A stretch of 64,000 bases of DNA from positions 3,015,232 to 3,079,231 of the forward strand of contig NC_014228.1 of NCBI RefSeq assembly GCF_000252955.1. Direction: 5' to 3'. Origin of the DNA: Xenorhabdus nematophila ATCC 19061. Lineage in GTDB: Bacteria > Pseudomonadota > Gammaproteobacteria > Enterobacterales > Enterobacteriaceae. The notes below the pieces were generated by a model. The model saw only the letters and a list, made by a program, of their open reading frames with translations. It searched no databases and was not told where the DNA came from. This document shows positions 61,302 through 64,000 of the stretch, piece by piece (position 1 is the first letter of the stretch; every line of letters starts with the position of its first letter). A program made the translations under genes and the position numbers.

Positions 61302-62020
61302 TATTTTACCCTCTCAAACATTAGATCCCATACGCCATGCCCTAACCGATGACCGCGCAGCTCGAATTTCGTCATTGGACGTGAATCAGGACGTGGTACA
61401 TAATCGCCATTTTCCGATAAATTGCGATATCCTTCTGCTTCACTCATGATTTCCAGCATATGTTCTGCATAAGGCTGCCAGTCAGTCGCCATATGGAAAA
61501 CACCACTGGTTTTCAGCTTACTTCTAATCAGTTGAGCAAATTCAGGCTGTACAATACGACGCTTATTATGACGTGCTTTGTGCCACGGATCAGGGAAGAA
61601 AAGCTGAACCATCTCCAGACTTTGCGCCGGGATCATATTATTCAGCACTTCAATGGCATCATGGCACATAACACGTAGGTTACTGAGGTTTTCCTCTTCT
61701 GCGGAAGCCAGACACGCCCCGACTCCCGGCGCATGAACTTCAATCCCAAAAAAGTTTTTCTCTGGGTTTTGACTCGCCATCGTGACCAATGATGCCCCCA
61801 TCCCGAAGCCAATCTCCAATACCACAGGCGCTTCTCGACCAAAAGTCTCGCCCATATCGGATAGCTCTGGTTGATAGTCCACCCCCATTTGCGGCCACAC
61901 ATTATCAAGTGCTTGCTGCTGACGACTCGTTAAGCGTCCCTGCCGACGCACAAAACTGCGGACCCGGCGCAAAGCCCTGCCATTTTCATCGTATTCCGGT
62001 GAAATTACGTTATTTATCAT
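61301..62020 (-). CDS. trmB: tRNA (guanine-46-N7)-methyltransferase
   Basis: 239 residues from [19 protein letters not shown], the same start and length as E. coli TrmB. SAM motif [14 protein letters not shown], then [35 protein letters not shown] (catalytic region) and [12 protein letters not shown]. It is the first gene of trmB-yggL, divergent from mutY. Confidence 0.97.
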   Translation of the reverse strand: MINNVISPEYDENGRALRRVRSFVRRQGRLTSRQQQALDNVWPQMGVDYQPELSDMGETFGREAPVVLEIGFGMGASLVTMASQNPEKNFFGIEVHAPGVGACLASAEEENLSNLRVMCHDAIEVLNNMIPAQSLEMVQLFFPDPWHKARHNKRRIVQPEFAQLIRSKLKTSGVFHMATDWQPYAEHMLEIMSEAEGYRNLSENGDYVPRPDSRPMTKFELRGHRLGHGVWDLMFERVK

Positions 62021-62263
62021 GATACTTTCTATCAGTTTCAAAGACATTTACTCAGGCGTCTGAGGCTTAATGTACCGCAGGATTGCCCAAAGAGAGCGCA
62101 ATTATGCAAAGATGGCTGAGTTTATCAAGTTCAGTGCCCATAAGCACAACTTTAATACCAGATTGCATAGCGCTTCGAAATAAAGTTCGGGTTTACACCG
62201 AGGTTACACTATGTTGCAATTCTGTTCACGAAACTATTATCCAATATAAAGACAATTATTCTA

Positions 62264-63304
62264 ATGATGGAAGCCGAGCAATTCTCACAAGTGGTACTTG
62301 AGTGGTATCACCGCTATGGTCGCAAGACTCTGCCGTGGCAGTTGGAAAAAACATCCTATCACGTCTGGCTTTCAGAAGTGATGTTACAGCAAACACAGGT
62401 CGCGACCGTTATTCCCTATTTCCAGAAATTTATTTCACGTTTTCCTGATGTCGCCTCTTTAGCCACAGCCCCACTGGATGAAGTTCTCCATTTATGGACA
62501 GGTTTGGGATATTACGCCCGTGCCCGTAATTTGCATAAAGCAGCGCAACAGATAGTCACATTGCATAATGGCAAATTTCCGACAACCTTCGACGACGTTG
62601 TTGCCCTGCCGGGAGTCGGACGTTCAACCGCTGGCGCCATTCTTTCCCTGTCCCAAGGCAAGCATTTTCCTATCCTTGATGGTAACGTGAAACGTGTGCT
62701 GGCCCGCTGCTATGCCGTTGCAGGCTGGCCGGGGAAAAAAGAAGTTGAGAACCAACTATGGGATATCAGCACCCGTGTGACTCCTGGACAAGGCGTCGAA
62801 TATTTTAACCAAGCCATGATGGACCTGGGTGCAATGGTCTGTACCCGCAGCAAGCCAAAATGTGAAATCTGCCCACTCAATACAGGCTGTATCGCTTACG
62901 CCAATCACAGCTGGGCAGACTATCCGGGTAAAAAACCAAAACAGAGTATTCCAGAAAGAACAGCCTACTTTTTATTAATGCAACATGGCAATACGGTTTG
63001 GCTGGAACAGCGACCACTTTCTGGCATTTGGGGTGGCCTGTTTGCTTTCCCACAATTTGCTGATCAAGCTTCACTGGAACAATGGCTGCAAGATATCGGT
63101 GTTTCTCACAGCAAACCTGAACAACTGACCGCATTTCGCCACACGTTCAGTCATTTTCATTTAGACATTGTTCCCATTAAAATCGATATTTTATCTTTTG
63201 ATTCCTGCATGGATGAAAGCAAGGGACTTTGGTATAACTTACGCCAACCAGCGACGATAGGATTGGCAGCTCCCGTTGAGTATCTTTTGCAACAATTGGG
63301 TTAA
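62264..63304 (+). CDS. mutY: A/G-specific adenine glycosylase
   Basis: 346 residues. It removes adenine mispaired with 8-oxoguanine. Catalytic Glu38 is in [13 protein letters not shown] and Asp139 in [13 protein letters not shown], with the Hh[17 protein letters not shown] between. The Fe-S cysteines are in [20 protein letters not shown]-terminal NUDIX-like domain recognises 8-oxoG ([28 protein letters not shown]). Confidence 0.97.
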   Translation: MMEAEQFSQVVLEWYHRYGRKTLPWQLEKTSYHVWLSEVMLQQTQVATVIPYFQKFISRFPDVASLATAPLDEVLHLWTGLGYYARARNLHKAAQQIVTLHNGKFPTTFDDVVALPGVGRSTAGAILSLSQGKHFPILDGNVKRVLARCYAVAGWPGKKEVENQLWDISTRVTPGQGVEYFNQAMMDLGAMVCTRSKPKCEICPLNTGCIAYANHSWADYPGKKPKQSIPERTAYFLLMQHGNTVWLEQRPLSGIWGGLFAFPQFADQASLEQWLQDIGVSHSKPEQLTAFRHTFSHFHLDIVPIKIDILSFDSCMDESKGLWYNLRQPATIGLAAPVEYLLQQLG

Positions 63305-63342
63305 TTTGCCCATTTTATTTTAAGGATTAGTGAGGATTAATT

Positions 63343-63615
63343 ATGAGCAGAACTATTTTTTGTACTTTTTTGCAACAAGAAGCCGAAGGCCAAGATTTTC
63401 AGCTCTATCCGGGGGAGTTGGGCAAACGTATTTTCAATGAAATATCCAAAGAAGCATGGCAACAGTGGATGAGCAAACAAACTATGCTGATTAATGAAAA
63501 AAAATTAAACACCATGAATCCAAACGATCGCAAATTACTTGAACAAGAGATGGTGAAGTTCCTGTTTGAAGGGCATGACATCAAAATTGATGGTTATACA
63601 CCACCAGAACAATAA
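63343..63615 (+). CDS. yggX: Fe(II)-trafficking protein YggX
   Basis: 90 residues. It protects Fe-S enzymes and assists iron delivery. It begins [20 protein letters not shown] with the single conserved Cys7, then [20 protein letters not shown] and [15 protein letters not shown]. It lies 38 bp after mutY, the conserved mutY-yggX pair. Confidence 0.97.
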   Translation: MSRTIFCTFLQQEAEGQDFQLYPGELGKRIFNEISKEAWQQWMSKQTMLINEKKLNTMNPNDRKLLEQEMVKFLFEGHDIKIDGYTPPEQ

Positions 63616-63700
63616 ATTACGGCTCAACTGGCATAATAAGAGCCATTTGTCTATGGCTCTGACTTACTGATGATACATCAATATTCAACGGCTCTTTAAG

Positions 63701-64000
63701 ATGAAAAAACTGTTGCCTCTGATTCTTCTTGCTCCACTTCTGATTTCCTGTTCCAGCAAAAAAGATATCGAATACAACGAAGCATATGTAAAAGATACGA
63801 ATGGTTTCGATATTTTAATGGGGCAATTTGCCCATAACATTGAAAATATCTGGGGCTTGCAAGAAGTGTTAATCGCAGGTCCAAAAGATTACGTGAAATA
63901 CACAGATCAATATCAAACTCGCAGCCACATCAATTTCGACACGGGAAGCATTACAGTTGAAACAATTTCGCCGGTTGAACCAACTCAACACTTGCAAAAA
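63701..64000 (+). CDS. mltC: membrane-bound lytic murein transglycosylase C (3' partial)
   Basis: 100 codons are inside the window and the frame is open to the end. The lipoprotein signal [20 protein letters not shown] has its lipobox at LISC, so it is attached to the outer membrane. The DUF3393 N-terminal domain follows ([39 protein letters not shown]). The transglycosylase domain lies beyond the window. Its order after yggX is conserved. Confidence 0.95.
   Translation, partial: MKKLLPLILLAPLLISCSSKKDIEYNEAYVKDTNGFDILMGQFAHNIENIWGLQEVLIAGPKDYVKYTDQYQTRSHINFDTGSITVETISPVEPTQHLQK

Overview
The window looks like the chromosome of an enterobacterium close to Xenorhabdus/Photorhabdus (Morganellaceae). 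Host genes (fadE, lysA/lysR, rsmE-gshB, yqgE-ruvX, yggR-yggS-proC-yggT-rdgB-hemW, yggN, yggL-trmB-mutY-yggX-mltC) follow the classical enterobacterial gshB-to-mltC order. That order is broken by accessory blocks: prophage, defence-like ATPase, leuCD paralogues and transport genes. The genus is an inference from gene order and protein similarity, not from a search.

Region 1 (1-10192): the 3' part of fadE, convergent with lysA. lysA is divergent from its activator lysR. A second LysR regulator is divergent from an exported metallo-beta-lactamase-fold protein that lacks the usual metal motif. Next come an MBL pseudogene broken by a frameshift and by a roughly 150-bp insertion with a 13-bp direct repeat, a short prepilin peptidase, and then rsmE and gshB.

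Region 2 (10241-45084): a complete P2-type prophage of about 34.8 kb, bounded by a perfect 16-bp direct repeat and inserted between gshB and yqgE. From left to right it carries an exported protein of unknown function, ogr, a small unknown gene, tail genes D-U-T-E/E'-FII-FI, a methyltransferase cargo gene, tail fibre genes G-H, baseplate genes I-J-W-V, S-R, a lysis cassette (Rz/Rz1, endolysin, holin), head genes X-L-M-N-O and divergent P-Q. Then follow a cos-like region, a DUF4760 cargo gene, and a leftward early operon (RHH-Zn protein, degenerate terminase paralogue, Dcm, DUF5405, gpA, PAPS-reductase-like protein, Dam, TraR-Zn, small ORFs, double Cox). The right end has three tandem CI-like genes and the integrase. 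Three TGT-N12-ACA boxes mark the late promoters controlled by Ogr.

Region 3 (45127-53312): yqgE-ruvX, then a low-GC insertion with a structured RNA, a 33-codon basic ORF and an OLD-family ATPase/TOPRIM nuclease, followed by yggR, yggS, proC, yggT, rdgB and hemW.

Region 4 (53369-64000): a leuC/leuD-type dehydratase pair with a divergent LysR regulator, a YrdC/Sua5-domain protein, a PEBP-family protein, an iron-siderophore-type binding protein with a Fur-like box, yggN, glsB, yggL, trmB, mutY, yggX and the start of mltC.

The most unusual items are the ATPase-dead terminase paralogue inside the phage early operon, the expanded immunity switch (three CI copies facing a two-domain Cox), and the OLD nuclease locus with its structured RNA and tiny basic ORF.
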